A DNA stretch of 64,000 nucleotides from Micromonospora sp. MH99 (GCF_021442385.1 NZ_MUZA01000017.1:42175-106174); one strand, 5' to 3'. Positions 43,269-52,495 are shown, counted from the first letter of the stretch. Numbers and translations are program-made. Notes: generated from the letters alone by a model not told the origin.

Positions 43269-44135
43269 ATGACCACCACGATTCCCACCACCGCTGAAGC
43301 GGTGCCGGTGGGTCCTGGCCTGTCGATGTTCGACCCGATCTTCATCGGGATCGACGAGTTCGGCCAACCCGTCTACCTCGACGTCATCTACCGCAACCTG
43401 CTCACCGCAGGCGAACCCGGCGGCGGCAAGTCCGGCCTCATCAACAACATCTGCGGCCACGCCGCCCTGTGCGACAACACCCGCCTCGTGCTCTTCGACG
43501 CCAAACTCGTCGAACTCGGCCCCTGGCGCGACCTCGCCGACGCGTTCATCGGCCCCGACATCGACCAGGGCATTGACGTCCTGCGTCGCCTCCTGGTCGT
43601 GGCCACCAACCGCTACGCCTGGCTCCTGGCAAACCGGCGCCGCAAGCTCGCCGACGGCGACGGCATGTCCGTCATCGTCACCATCATCGACGAACTCGCC
43701 ATGTTCTCCACCGTCCTCGGCACCAAGGCACAACAGGAAGAGTTCTCCACCCTCCTGCGAGGGCTCGTCTCCCTCGGCCGCGCCTGCGGCATGCCCGTCG
43801 TCGCCGCCACCCAGCGCCCATCGTGGGACATCATCCCCGCCAGCCTGCGGGACCTGTTCGGCTACCGCGCCGCGTTCCGCTGCACCTCGCTGAACAGCTC
43901 GAACATCATCCTCGGTCAGGGCTGGGCCGAGCAGGGCTACACCGCCTCCGACATCAGCCCCACCAACCAGGGCGCGGCTTACCTCCTGGCCGAAGGCGGC
44001 GTTCCCCGCCGCATCAAGGCCGCCTACCTCACCGACACCGACATCTACAACATCGCCGACTACGCCGCCTGGACCCGCCGCCCCACGATCAGCACCCCGA
44101 CGGTCAACCCCACCGAATGGGAGATGGCGGCATGA
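43269..44135 (+). CDS. FtsK/SpoIIIE-type DNA translocase (conjugal transfer)
   Basis: A 288-residue ATPase with AGGAGGG before ATG 43269. Walker A is GEPGGGKSGL (about residues 48-57) and Walker B is VIVTIIDELAMF. The FtsK-family sequence GRACGMPVVAATQRPS follows. It moves double-stranded DNA between mycelial cells in AICE-type conjugation. It lacks membrane helices and the gamma domain, which are separate here or absent. It overlaps the next gene by 4 bases. Confidence 0.92.
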   Translation: MTTTIPTTAEAVPVGPGLSMFDPIFIGIDEFGQPVYLDVIYRNLLTAGEPGGGKSGLINNICGHAALCDNTRLVLFDAKLVELGPWRDLADAFIGPDIDQGIDVLRRLLVVATNRYAWLLANRRRKLADGDGMSVIVTIIDELAMFSTVLGTKAQQEEFSTLLRGLVSLGRACGMPVVAATQRPSWDIIPASLRDLFGYRAAFRCTSLNSSNIILGQGWAEQGYTASDISPTNQGAAYLLAEGGVPRRIKAAYLTDTDIYNIADYAAWTRRPTISTPTVNPTEWEMAA

Positions 44136-44341
44136 CCACGCGCGAACGCGCCTACGCCAAGGCCAACAACCAGCGGGCCGCCCAGTTCACCGAACTGTGG
44201 ATCGTCGGCCGTCCCGAGGACATCGCCGTCATGGTCCGCGCCGCCTCGGCCAGCGGCCGACTCGTCTACCTGTCCCCGCCGACCCCGATGGGCGGCGACG
44301 ACACCCGCCACCGCCGCTACCTGCGGCTGCGCACTCACTAA
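44132..44341 (+). CDS. small conserved AICE protein
   Basis: A 69-residue basic protein (MTTRERAYAKANNQRAAQFT ...) that starts inside the translocase stop codon (ATGA). It has no recognised domain. Strict coupling to the translocase gene suggests a role in transfer or its control. Confidence 0.65.
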   Translation: MTTRERAYAKANNQRAAQFTELWIVGRPEDIAVMVRAASASGRLVYLSPPTPMGGDDTRHRRYLRLRTH

Positions 44342-44425
44342 TCGGCCGACAGGACCGGATCTGCCTCGCAAGCTCGCCGGTCCTGCCGACCTCCTACCAA
44401 GCCCTTCTGAAAGGACGTGGTTGCC

Positions 44426-44866
44426 ATGAAGGCTACCCAGAACCCACCCACCGCAGCACCGGTCACACCGGCCGCTCTGCTGCGGATGGCTGCCCTCTAC
44501 CTGCGCCGGCACGGCTGGCACCAGGGCACCTACTACGCCAACTCCACCGAGACCCTCACCCCGCCGGCCTGCGCCGCCGGGGCCATCGGCATCGCCTGCG
44601 CCGGACACACCGTCGAGCACTTCTCCCAGCTCGACCCCGACGCCCTCGCCGACTACCTCGCCGCCCTGGGCGCGTTCGTCGACTACCTCGACACCACCGC
44701 CCCGGTCTTCCTCATCGACGAGGACGGCTACCTGCTCGATGAGCACACCTCCCCGTACTCGTGGAACGACGATCCGGCCCGCACCGCCGAGCAGGTCATC
44801 ACCGCCCTTACGGCGGCTGCCACCGAATGGGACTCCCTCCACATCACGGGGGACGAGAACCGATGA
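44426..44866 (+). CDS. DUF6197-like protein
   Basis: A 146-residue protein with the block LYLRRHGWHQGTYYANSTE ... ACAAGAIGIA, typical of a family (I believe DUF6197) of small proteins on actinobacterial plasmids and AICEs. AAGGA lies 10 nt before ATG 44426; a GTG at 44417 is an alternative start. It overlaps the next gene by 4 bases. Function unknown. Confidence 0.7.
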   Translation: MKATQNPPTAAPVTPAALLRMAALYLRRHGWHQGTYYANSTETLTPPACAAGAIGIACAGHTVEHFSQLDPDALADYLAALGAFVDYLDTTAPVFLIDEDGYLLDEHTSPYSWNDDPARTAEQVITALTAAATEWDSLHITGDENR

Positions 44867-45162
44867 GCGCCGTCAAGCGTCCCTTGACGCCTTCCGTTCC
44901 TCGACAGAAGCGCCGGGATGTCGTCGAGAACGACGAGTTCGCCGGCTTCGCTCGGCGCATCATCCGCGCCCACGGCCGCCGCGTCGCCACCGGCGATGTG
45001 GAAGCACTCCGTGACCTCATCACCCTGTCGTCGGTCATTGACGACGCGATCGGTGAGGCCGTGATCGGCCTGCGCGCGTTCGGCTACTCCTGGGCCGAAA
45101 TCGGCTCCCGCCTCGGCATCTCCCGCCAAGCCGCTCAACAGCGCTGGGGAGACAAGCCATGA
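44863..45162 (+). CDS. small helix-turn-helix protein
   Basis: A 99-residue protein whose C-terminal 30 residues form a sigma-like helix-turn-helix (YSWAEIGSRLGISRQAAQQR). The N-terminal 65 residues are helical and charged. It overlaps both neighbours by 4 bases. It may be a DNA-binding accessory of the element; target unknown. Confidence 0.72.
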   Translation: MSAVKRPLTPSVPRQKRRDVVENDEFAGFARRIIRAHGRRVATGDVEALRDLITLSSVIDDAIGEAVIGLRAFGYSWAEIGSRLGISRQAAQQRWGDKP

Positions 45163-45563
45163 CTGATCTCCGCGCCGTCGACCTGGACAACCTGGCCGAC
45201 CGGACCGGCATTCGGGTCGAGTTCTACGACCCGCTCGGCACCCGCTACGGGTTCCCCACCTTCCCCTACCGCTGCGCCCCTGCCGGCCTGGCCACCGTGC
45301 GTCAACTCCGCGCCGCTGGCCTTCGTCCTGGAGGACATGACCCGGTCGCGCAGATCTATTGGCGGCACCGCACCAACCGGCGGGTCGCGTACCTCTACCG
45401 CACCGACCTCGCCGCACCCAAACGCACCGCCACGCCTGCCCAGCGGGAAGCCATCGCTAAAGCCCTGCTCGCTCGCCGGACCTGCCGGACCTGCGAGCAG
45501 GTGAAGCCCTACTACATCCCCCGCCGCTACGGCTGCTGCCTCGACTGCCACGGAGGCCACTAA
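45159..45563 (+). CDS. RRQRL-type zinc-binding AICE protein
   Basis: A 134-residue protein matching the actinobacterial family called RRQRL motif-containing zinc-binding proteins. The block GLATVRQLRAAGLRPGGHDP carries the central motif, and a C-terminal zinc-binding cluster follows (CRTCEQVKPYYIPRRYGCCL DC). These occur almost only on AICEs and related plasmids. Function unknown. Confidence 0.8.
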   Translation: MTDLRAVDLDNLADRTGIRVEFYDPLGTRYGFPTFPYRCAPAGLATVRQLRAAGLRPGGHDPVAQIYWRHRTNRRVAYLYRTDLAAPKRTATPAQREAIAKALLARRTCRTCEQVKPYYIPRRYGCCLDCHGGH

Positions 45564-45637
45564 TGGCTGTCCTGATCACCTTCGCCGTCATCCTGCTCAT
45601 CGGCATCGCCATGGCCTACATGGGCGGCATCCGATGA
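45563..45637 (+). CDS. 24-residue single-pass membrane peptide
   Basis: MAVLITFAVILLIGIAMAYM plus GGIR. The ATG shares its first base with the stop of the preceding gene (taatg). Its own stop overlaps the next ATG (ATGA). Hydrophobic throughout with a basic C-terminus. The double overlap in an otherwise gap-free operon is the main evidence that it is translated. Confidence 0.6.
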   Translation: MAVLITFAVILLIGIAMAYMGGIR

Positions 45638-46365
45638 ACCGCGAACCAGCCGCCACCCGCTTGGAGGGCCTGGTCCTGGTCCTCATCCTTATCGCCGTCG
45701 GCGGCTCCGCCGGGGCCGCGTCGTTCACCCACGTCCACGACTGGACCATGGCCAACAGCCCCGCCAACACCCCGGGCTGGTTCGGCTGGGCCAACGCCGT
45801 CATCTCCGAACTCGTCCCAATCGCCGCCCTGCTCACCATCCGCCGACGCCGCCGCACCGGCGCACCCATCGGCTACCCGATGGTCCTGCTCCTCGCCGCC
45901 GCTGGCCTGTCACTGGCCGCGCAACTCGCCGTTGCCAAACCCGGCCCGTCCGGGTGGCTCCTCTCGGCGGTTCCCGCGCTGGCGTTCATGGCCCTGGTCA
46001 AACTCGTCCTTGCTCCGGCGACGACCCCGACCGCCGACACCACTCCGGCTACTCCGCCCGCCGTCGACACCCCGCCGACATCTGAGCCGGTCGTCGATAC
46101 CCCACAGGCAACAGTCCCGGCCGCCATCACGGCACCCGCCTTCACCCCGATCCCGGCCGCCCGACCCGAGGTCCCGGCGCACCTGATGCCTACCGCCCGA
46201 TTCGTCATCGGACGCCACGAACAGAGCACCGGCCGACCCATCACCACCGACGAACTCGCCAGCCTGCTCTCGGTCACCCCGGACATCGCCCGGGAACTGC
46301 TGCACACCATCACCGGCCACACCCCGGCCGTCAACGGCACCCCCGTCACAGGTGGTGCCCGATGA
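45634..46365 (+). CDS. SpdB/DUF2637-like membrane protein
   Basis: A 243-residue protein with four membrane segments in the first 125 residues (LVLVLILIAVGGSAGAASFT; ANAVISELVPIAALLTI; MVLLLAAAGLSLAAQLAV; AVPALAFMALVKLVLA). This is the arrangement of DUF2637/spread proteins that help plasmid spread through mycelium. A Pro/Thr linker and a C-terminal helical domain (ITTDELASLLSVTPDIAREL) follow, which looks DNA- or protein-binding. Confidence 0.72.
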   Translation: MNREPAATRLEGLVLVLILIAVGGSAGAASFTHVHDWTMANSPANTPGWFGWANAVISELVPIAALLTIRRRRRTGAPIGYPMVLLLAAAGLSLAAQLAVAKPGPSGWLLSAVPALAFMALVKLVLAPATTPTADTTPATPPAVDTPPTSEPVVDTPQATVPAAITAPAFTPIPAARPEVPAHLMPTARFVIGRHEQSTGRPITTDELASLLSVTPDIARELLHTITGHTPAVNGTPVTGGAR

Positions 46366-46625
46366 CCATCCACGTCGTCGACATCGACTACACCTTCCAC
46401 ACCTGCCCGGCCTTCGCCGAGCCACACCCCTACGACACCCGACGCACCGTCATCCACGTCATCCCCGGCGGACCCTGCCGGAACCCGGTCACCATCCGCT
46501 GCGGCGACACGACCGCCACCATCGCCTGTCACCGGCACGAACCGGCCGACCGCCAGTGCGGCGCCTGCCGCATCATCGTCACCCAACACACCATCACCAA
46601 CCGGCACCTCACTGAGGCTGCCTGA
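46362..46625 (+). CDS. small Cys/His-rich AICE protein
   Basis: An 87-residue protein with several Cys and His pairs (HTCPAF; IACHRHEPADRQCGACR), a probable small zinc-binding fold. It overlaps the previous gene by 4 bases and the Rep gene by 1 (tgatg). Function unknown. Confidence 0.65.
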   Translation: MTIHVVDIDYTFHTCPAFAEPHPYDTRRTVIHVIPGGPCRNPVTIRCGDTTATIACHRHEPADRQCGACRIIVTQHTITNRHLTEAA

Positions 46626-48427
46626 TGGATTCGACGCTGGACCTCACACCCCGCGCTTCGGCCCGGGGTGTGGGCTCGAACGCCGACACCACCAGTCCCT
46701 ACGTCGGCTACACCGCCGCCGGCTCCGCGTTCACCCGCGCCCAGCAACCGGACTACTTCGGGTGGCTGGAACACGTCCGCGCTGCCGCCGCCTGCACCCG
46801 CCCGATCCGGCTGGCCGGGCAGCTGCTCACCGTGGAGCCCACCACCGGCCGGCTCCTCGACGCCCGGCACACCGACGCCATGCCCGACGCCGCGATCTAC
46901 AAGGCGTGCGGCAACCGCCGCGCGACGGTCTGTCCCGCCTGCGCACAGACCTACCAACGCGACGCCTTCCAACTCCTACGAGCTGGCCTCGTCGGCGGCA
47001 AAGGCATCCCCGACACCGTCGCCGCGCACCCGGCGGTGTTCGCCACGTTCACCGCACCGTCCTTCGGCACCGTGCACAACCGGTCGGTCAAAAGGCACAC
47101 CTGCGTCAACCGCAAACGCTGCGACTGCCGGGCAGAACCATGCCACGCCCGCCGCGCCACCGACCCCACCGCCGGGCTCTGCGCCCACAACCGCCCGGCT
47201 GTCTGCTGGGCACGCCACGAGACCGGCGACACGGTGATCGGGCGGCCGTTGTGCCTGGACTGCTACGACCACGACCACCAGGTCGTGTGGAACCTGTTCT
47301 CCGGCAAGCTGTGGCACCGCACCAAGCAAGCCGCGGAACGCCACCTCGCCCACCTCGCCCGCCAGCGCGGCATCCCCCGCGTCGAGCTGGTCACCCCCTC
47401 CGGAAAGGTCCGCAAGGTCGCTCCGGTCCGGCTCTCACCCGGGAAGGTCGCCGAACTCCAAGCTCGGGCAGCGGTGCACTTTCACGCCATCGCCCGCCTC
47501 GACGGTGTCAACCCCGCCGACCCCGACGCAATCGTTCCGCCGCCGCCCGGGTTCTCCGTCGACGACCTCATCGACGCGCTGCGCCACGCCGCCGCGCAGA
47601 TTGCCTACACCACCCCACCGCACCCCGACCGGCCCGAGGGCTGGCCCATCGTCTGGGGCGAGCAACTCGACCTGGAGCCCATCACCACCAGCGGGACGGG
47701 AGAAGTCACCGACAGCCTCGTCGCCGGCTACCTTGCCAAGTACGCCACCAAAAGCACCGAGGTAACCGGGCACCACTCCGTCAGGCTCGACGCCGATTCG
47801 ATCGGCGACTACGCCGACCCCGACGGCGACCACATCGCCCGCCTCATCGACGCCTGCTGGCGCATCGGCCGACCGGTCGGCACACCCGTTCCGCTCTCAC
47901 AACGACCCCGGGACCACCGGCCTGCGCCAGGCTTCGTGAAGCGCTGGGAGTGCCCCGACTGCGGCACCCACACCCGCTACGCCGCCTGCCCCGTCTGCAT
48001 CGCCGCGCGTCAAGCCGCCCTTGACGCCGAACCCACGAAGCCAGCCACGGGCAACCCCTACGCCCGGCTGCGGCGATGGGCACACATGCTCGGCTACGGC
48101 GGCCACTTCCTCACCAAAGCCCGCCGCTACTCCGTCACCTTCCAACTCCTGCGCGACACCCGCGTCAGCTTCCGCCGACACGAGCACGAGGACCAGGCCG
48201 ACGAGCAACCCGGCACCCTGCGCGCTGTCGACCACCTCGACGAGGACGACACGACGCTCATCGTCGGCACCCTCACCTTCGCCGGCGTCGGCTGGCACAC
48301 CACCGGAGACGCGCTGCTCGCCAACACCGCCGCCGCCATGGCACGAGAGCGACGAACCACCGGCCGCGAAGAACTCGCCCACGAACTCAACACCACCCCC
48401 GCCGGCACCGTGCCGGCTGCCGCTTGA
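46625..48427 (+). CDS. replication initiator protein (RepSA-like)
   Basis: A 600-residue protein typical of AICE/Streptomyces plasmid initiators. It has an N-terminal zinc-type cluster (CGNRRATVCPACAQTYQRDA), a histidine-rich middle region with RAAVHFHAIARLDGVNP (HxH motif), and a C-terminal cluster (CPDCGTHTRYAACPVC). It is expected to start rolling-circle replication of the excised element. Length is normal and no frameshift is visible, so the element probably replicates. Confidence 0.85.
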   Translation: MDSTLDLTPRASARGVGSNADTTSPYVGYTAAGSAFTRAQQPDYFGWLEHVRAAAACTRPIRLAGQLLTVEPTTGRLLDARHTDAMPDAAIYKACGNRRATVCPACAQTYQRDAFQLLRAGLVGGKGIPDTVAAHPAVFATFTAPSFGTVHNRSVKRHTCVNRKRCDCRAEPCHARRATDPTAGLCAHNRPAVCWARHETGDTVIGRPLCLDCYDHDHQVVWNLFSGKLWHRTKQAAERHLAHLARQRGIPRVELVTPSGKVRKVAPVRLSPGKVAELQARAAVHFHAIARLDGVNPADPDAIVPPPPGFSVDDLIDALRHAAAQIAYTTPPHPDRPEGWPIVWGEQLDLEPITTSGTGEVTDSLVAGYLAKYATKSTEVTGHHSVRLDADSIGDYADPDGDHIARLIDACWRIGRPVGTPVPLSQRPRDHRPAPGFVKRWECPDCGTHTRYAACPVCIAARQAALDAEPTKPATGNPYARLRRWAHMLGYGGHFLTKARRYSVTFQLLRDTRVSFRRHEHEDQADEQPGTLRAVDHLDEDDTTLIVGTLTFAGVGWHTTGDALLANTAAAMARERRTTGREELAHELNTTPAGTVPAAA

Positions 48428-48449
48428 CCCCTCGACTACGGGAGACGAC

Positions 48450-48638
48450 ATGACCACCGCACAACCGCTCAAGCTCTGGACCGTCGAAGACGTATCGGCC
48501 TACCTCGGCGTCCCGGTCCAGACCCTCTACACGTGGCGTAAGCGCCGGATAGGTCCGCCCGCCGGCCGCGTCGGTCGGCATCTGCGCTACGACCCGGAGG
48601 CGGTCCGGGCCTGGTTCGAGCAGCAAGCCGCAGCCTGA
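48450..48638 (+). CDS. xis: excisionase (Xis), MerR-type helix-turn-helix
   Basis: A 62-residue protein with the excisionase-type motif LWTVEDVSAYLGVPVQTLY and TWRKRRIGPPAGRVGRHLRY. GGGAGA lies 6 nt before ATG 48450. It ends 14 bases before the integrase start. It directs the integrase towards excision. Confidence 0.9.
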   Translation: MTTAQPLKLWTVEDVSAYLGVPVQTLYTWRKRRIGPPAGRVGRHLRYDPEAVRAWFEQQAAA

Positions 48639-48652
48639 GGGGAGGAACGTCG

Positions 48653-49867
48653 TTGGCTCACGTCGAAGATCGCTGGTACAAGGTCGTTGTCCGCCCGGAG
48701 GGCAAGTCGGAACGGGTCAAGACCCCTCTTCATGGGAAGGGGCTCCGTTACCGGGTTCGGTATATCGCGCCGGATGGCCGGGAGCGGTCGAAGTCGTTCC
48801 CGGACAAGGAGAAACGGGCCGCCGAGGCATTTCTCGTGTCGGTGGAGTCGGACAAGCTGCGGGGCACCTATATTGACCCAGCCGCCGGGAAGCTGACGTT
48901 TCGTCAGTATGCCGAGCAGTGGTTGGCCGCACAGACCTTCGACGAGTCGACCCGGGAAGCAACAGAGCGGCGGCTACGCCGGCACATTCTCCCGTTCCTC
49001 GGTAGCCGATCCCTCGCCGCGATCCTGCCGACTCACCTGCGCGAGCTGGACCGCTCACTACAGCAACTCGGCTTGGCGGCCACATACCGCGTCGTTGCCT
49101 ACAGCAATGTCGCCACGATCCTCAACGCGGCTGTCGACGACGGTCGGATCGCTCGCAACCCATGCCATGCGAAGACTGTCCGGCCACCGAAGGTGCCGCC
49201 TCGCAAGGTGGTGCCCTGGTCCCGGGAACAGGTGCTCGGCATCCGCGCCGGCCTGCCGGCGCGCTACCGTGTGGCCGTCGATTTGGGCGCGGGCTGCGGA
49301 CTTCGTCAAGGTGAAGTTCTGGCCCTGGCCGTGGAAGACATCGACTTCCTTCGGGGCACCCTGCATGTCGTCCGTCAGTTGAAGATCGTGGGTAGCCGGC
49401 TCGTCTACGCGCTGCCCAAAGGTCGCAAGACGCGAGACATCCCGTTGCCCGCATCGGTGGGGACAGCCCTTACCAGTCACCTGGAGGCGTTCCCTCCAGT
49501 GCCGGTGACGCTGCCGTGGGAGGTACCCGGCGGTCCTCCGGTCACGGTCAACCTGGTCGTCCACGGGCGCACAAACGTCGCCATGGACCGGCACACGTTC
49601 AACCGGGACTCCTGGCATCCCGCGTTGGCGGCTGCCGGGATTCAGTCGTCGCGGGCCACCGGGATGCACGCGCTGCGGCACTTCTACGCCTCCGTTCTTC
49701 TCGACGCTGGGGAGAGCGTCAAGGCGCTGTCGGAGTACCTGGGCCACGCCGACCCGGGCTTCACCCTACGCACGTACACGCACTTGATGCCGGCCAGCGA
49801 GGACCGCACACGGCGTGCTGTGGACAAGGTGTTCGGGTCGCCCTCGGACGGCCTGGCGACGGCCTAG
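48653..49867 (+). CDS. int: tyrosine-family site-specific integrase
   Basis: A 404-residue integrase. An arm-binding N-terminal domain with GLRYRVRYIAPDGRERSKSF is followed by a SAM-like core-binding domain and the catalytic domain. The catalytic residues are in order: Arg in GCGLRQGEVL, HALRH (HxxR), GHADPG and Tyr in RTYTHLMP. It uses a TTG start with GGGGAGGA upstream. It lies 42 bases before attR. It should recombine the two 24-bp repeats. Confidence 0.95.
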   Translation: MAHVEDRWYKVVVRPEGKSERVKTPLHGKGLRYRVRYIAPDGRERSKSFPDKEKRAAEAFLVSVESDKLRGTYIDPAAGKLTFRQYAEQWLAAQTFDESTREATERRLRRHILPFLGSRSLAAILPTHLRELDRSLQQLGLAATYRVVAYSNVATILNAAVDDGRIARNPCHAKTVRPPKVPPRKVVPWSREQVLGIRAGLPARYRVAVDLGAGCGLRQGEVLALAVEDIDFLRGTLHVVRQLKIVGSRLVYALPKGRKTRDIPLPASVGTALTSHLEAFPPVPVTLPWEVPGGPPVTVNLVVHGRTNVAMDRHTFNRDSWHPALAAAGIQSSRATGMHALRHFYASVLLDAGESVKALSEYLGHADPGFTLRTYTHLMPASEDRTRRAVDKVFGSPSDGLATA

Positions 49868-49909
49868 CAGCGATCATGGCTGCGTTTTGACTGGTGGCGG
49901 GCGGTATCA

Positions 49910-49933
49910 CTCCAGTTCACCAACTACCGGTAA
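49910..49933 (+). other. attR of the integrated element
   Basis: 24 bp matching attL with one mismatch. It keeps the original yajQ ending, including the CGG Arg codon. Excision would rejoin this sequence to yajQ without changing its protein. Confidence 0.9.
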
Positions 49934-49987
49934 CGGGAAGCGGCGGGGCCGGCCACGTTCCGTCGGCCTGCCCTGCACCCTCGCTGA

Positions 49988-50368
49988 TCAGGCTGAGCCG
50001 GCGGTGAGTCCCTCGACGACGAGAGCCTGGACACCACGGAGCACGGCCGCCTCCTGCTCGTGCCCCACGCTGGCGGCGACAGCGGCCCAGTGCGCGGCGC
50101 ACTCGGCGGCCAGCGCCCAGTCTCCGCGGGACAGCTGGGCGACGATCTCCTCGTCGTCCGGCGGCCAGTCGCGGGAGCGGGCGACGTCGGGCACCCAGTG
50201 GGCGATCTGGTCCCATCCTGCTCTGCGGATCCCGCTCGCCGCTGAGACGGTCTGGCGAGGATCGCCGTTCTCGGCCGCGACGCTGATCTCGCTGTCGAGC
50301 GCTCCGTCCAGGTGGCGCCACTGACGCGTGGTCATGCGCAGGCTGACCACCTTCTCCGGCTGGTCCAT
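49988..50368 (-). CDS. hypothetical protein
   Basis: A 126-residue soluble helical protein (MDQPEKVVSLRMTTRQWRHL ...), Trp- and Ala-rich, without recognised motifs, signal peptide or membrane helices. It is the first chromosomal gene beyond attR, so before insertion it lay directly behind and convergent to yajQ. Codon use is typical of the chromosome. Confidence 0.65.
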   Translation of the reverse strand: MDQPEKVVSLRMTTRQWRHLDGALDSEISVAAENGDPRQTVSAASGIRRAGWDQIAHWVPDVARSRDWPPDDEEIVAQLSRGDWALAAECAAHWAAVAASVGHEQEAAVLRGVQALVVEGLTAGSA

Positions 50369-50433
50369 CCAGCCATCATCGTCGAACTCGGTCCGCGTCG
50401 GGCTCCCCGCTCAGCGCTGCGGCGGCAGCCACG

Positions 50434-50961
50434 TCAGCGGACGACGGTGTACCAGTGCGCGGTCTCGCCCGGGATGGGCGTCAACCGCACCCGCTCGCCG
50501 CCCGGGTCGTCGAACATGTGCACCCCGTCGCCGAGCAGCACCGGTGCGAAGAAGATCAGGATCTCGTCGAGCAGGCCGGCCCGGAGGCACTGCTTGGCGA
50601 CGTCCGCGCCGAGGACGTTCACGTACTTGTCGCCGGCGGCCTCCTTGGCCTGGGCGACGGCGCTGTGCAGGTCGCCGACGAACGTGATGTCTGCGGGTGG
50701 GTCGGCGGGCGGTTGGTGGGTCAGCACGACCACCGGTCCGTGGTACCGGCCGCCGAACGCGCCCTCGCTGTCGGTGCCACGGTTCGGGTCGTCGCCGCCG
50801 AAGGTGCGGTTGCCGGCCAGGATGGCGCCGACGTTGGCCAGGACGCGGTCCGCGGTCGGGTTGTCGATCGTGAGGTGCTCGGTCAGCCAGGACATGTCGC
50901 CGCCCGGCCCGGCGATGTAGCCGTCGAGCGACGCGGTCGCGGAGTAGAGCAGCTTGGCCAT
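50434..50961 (-). CDS. dihydrofolate reductase/RibD C-terminal-type reductase
   Basis: A 175-residue protein of the RibD_C/DHFR-like fold: KLLYSATASLDGYIAGPGGD at the start, GNRTFGGDDP, a GADVAKQCLRAGLLDEI motif and PVLLGDGVHMF near the end. Such proteins are NADPH-dependent reductases of unknown substrate, common in actinobacteria. It is not a riboflavin operon member here. Confidence 0.9.
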   Translation of the reverse strand: MAKLLYSATASLDGYIAGPGGDMSWLTEHLTIDNPTADRVLANVGAILAGNRTFGGDDPNRGTDSEGAFGGRYHGPVVVLTHQPPADPPADITFVGDLHSAVAQAKEAAGDKYVNVLGADVAKQCLRAGLLDEILIFFAPVLLGDGVHMFDDPGGERVRLTPIPGETAHWYTVVR

Positions 50962-51044
50962 TGTTCCCCCTGTCGAAGGTCAGTCTGGGACACATCCGAC
51001 CTTGGCAGAAGGCACCGACAACCGCCGGAACCGCGGGAGAGGGG

Positions 51045-52313
51045 TCAGACCGGGACGGGGTCTTCGGCGCGTACCGCCGAGGCTTCTGCCCGGGCGATGG
51101 GCCCGGCGGGCAGCGCGGCGACCGCGGCCCCGACGGCCACCGCCACCCCGGCGAAGACGAAGGCCCACGGCACGCCCCCGGCGTAGTCCACGATCAGGCC
51201 GGCCACCGCGCCGCCGGCGGCGCTCGCCCCCACGGCAACCGTGACGACCCAGGTGTACGCCTCGTTCAGCATGCCGGCCGGGGCGATCCGGCCGACCAGG
51301 GTGTTCTCCAGAGTCAGTGCCGGCGCGATGGTGGCCCCACCGACGACCAGGGCCACGCCCAGCGCGAGCGGCGTGGGCATCACCGCGAACACCACGAAGG
51401 TGCCGGCCAGCGCGGCGAGCAGCAGGGCGAACTGGCGGGTCATGTTCGGCGCCGGCCTGCGGACGCCGAACCAGAAGCCGCCGATCGCGCTGCCGACCCC
51501 CCAGACCGCCAGCAGCAGCCCGGCCAGGCTCTCCGGGTCGTCGGTGGTGGCGTTGCCGGCGTACGCCGGAACGATCACACCGGCGGCGCCGAAGGCGATG
51601 CCCAGCCCGGCCACGCAGACCAGCAGGGCCGGAAAGCCGCCGACCCGCAGCGGGCCGAGCCCACGGGCGTGGTGTTCGCGCGGGTGCGGACGCCACCCGC
51701 GCATCACGCGACCGAGGGCGACGGCGGTGGTGCCCACCAGGGTGACGACCGCTGCCCCGATCAGCGCGGCGGCCGCGTCGGCGACCAGCACGAAGCCGGC
51801 AACGAGCAGCGGGCCGAGCACGAACACGATCTCGAACAGGGAGGTCTCCGCGGCCAGGGCGGTGTTGCGCAGGGCGTACCGGCCGGAGGCGGGGCTCGTC
51901 AGTTCATTCCAGGCGCCGCGGATGGCGGCGGTGAGCGGCGGGTACGTCGCACCGGCGACGCCGGCTGTCAGGTAGATGGCGGCGAGGGCGTCGTCGCCCA
52001 GGCGGCTGGCCAGCAGCAGACCGATGAGCGCCAGCGGGTGGGCCACGGCGGTGACGAGCAGCACCGGGCTCGGGCCGACCCGGTCGGCGATCCGCCCGGC
52101 CACCGGGCTGAGCGCGGCGCCGGCGACGGCGTAGATGCCGCCGGCGACGGCGGCCAGCGCGTACCGGCCGGTCATCTGCTCGACCACCAGCAGCAGCGCC
52201 AGTGGCGTCATACCGATGCCGAGTCGCCCGATGATGCCGGTGATCAGCAGGATCGGCGCACCGGGGATCCGCCAGACACCCAGGTACTGGCGCAGTGCGG
52301 CCACGGGGTACAC
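51045..52313 (-). CDS. MFS transporter
   Basis: A 422-residue protein with about 12 hydrophobic segments and an MFS motif-A-like loop between helices 2 and 3 ([14 protein letters not shown]). It is a probable small-molecule or drug exporter. GTG start. It lies 83 bases before, and in tandem with, the reductase. Substrate unknown. Confidence 0.88.
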   Translation of the reverse strand: MYPVAALRQYLGVWRIPGAPILLITGIIGRLGIGMTPLALLLVVEQMTGRYALAAVAGGIYAVAGAALSPVAGRIADRVGPSPVLLVTAVAHPLALIGLLLASRLGDDALAAIYLTAGVAGATYPPLTAAIRGAWNELTSPASGRYALRNTALAAETSLFEIVFVLGPLLVAGFVLVADAAAALIGAAVVTLVGTTAVALGRVMRGWRPHPREHHARGLGPLRVGGFPALLVCVAGLGIAFGAAGVIVPAYAGNATTDDPESLAGLLLAVWGVGSAIGGFWFGVRRPAPNMTRQFALLLAALAGTFVVFAVMPTPLALGVALVVGGATIAPALTLENTLVGRIAPAGMLNEAYTWVVTVAVGASAAGGAVAGLIVDYAGGVPWAFVFAGVAVAVGAAVAALPAGPIARAEASAVRAEDPVPV

Positions 52314-52495
52314 CTCCGCTGGGACAGGTAACGGGTAGAAGCCCTGTCGACCCTAACTCCCGAGCTCAGGCCGTGGACGGTCGATCCGCTCACACCAGCA
52401 CGGAGGTCGGGACTGACCGAGCGGTCACAAAGGGGGTAGGTTGCTGATCGAATTGGGTCCATACGCCGGCACCGCACGATGAGGCAGGAGGTCCG

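Larger units (their letters stand above)
37338..49933 (+). mobile_element. actinomycete integrative and conjugative element (AICE), about 12.6 kb
   Basis: Bounded by 24-bp direct repeats. The integrase lies 42 bases inside attR, preceded by Xis and a Rep initiator, the arrangement of pSAM2-like AICEs. An FtsK-type translocase, a Pra-like protein, a SpdB-like protein and a set of small overlapping genes complete the backbone. All core functions appear intact, so the element may still excise. The cargo from 37.5 to 41.5 kb is less GC-rich than the backbone. The insertion site is the 3' end of yajQ instead of a tRNA. Confidence 0.92.
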
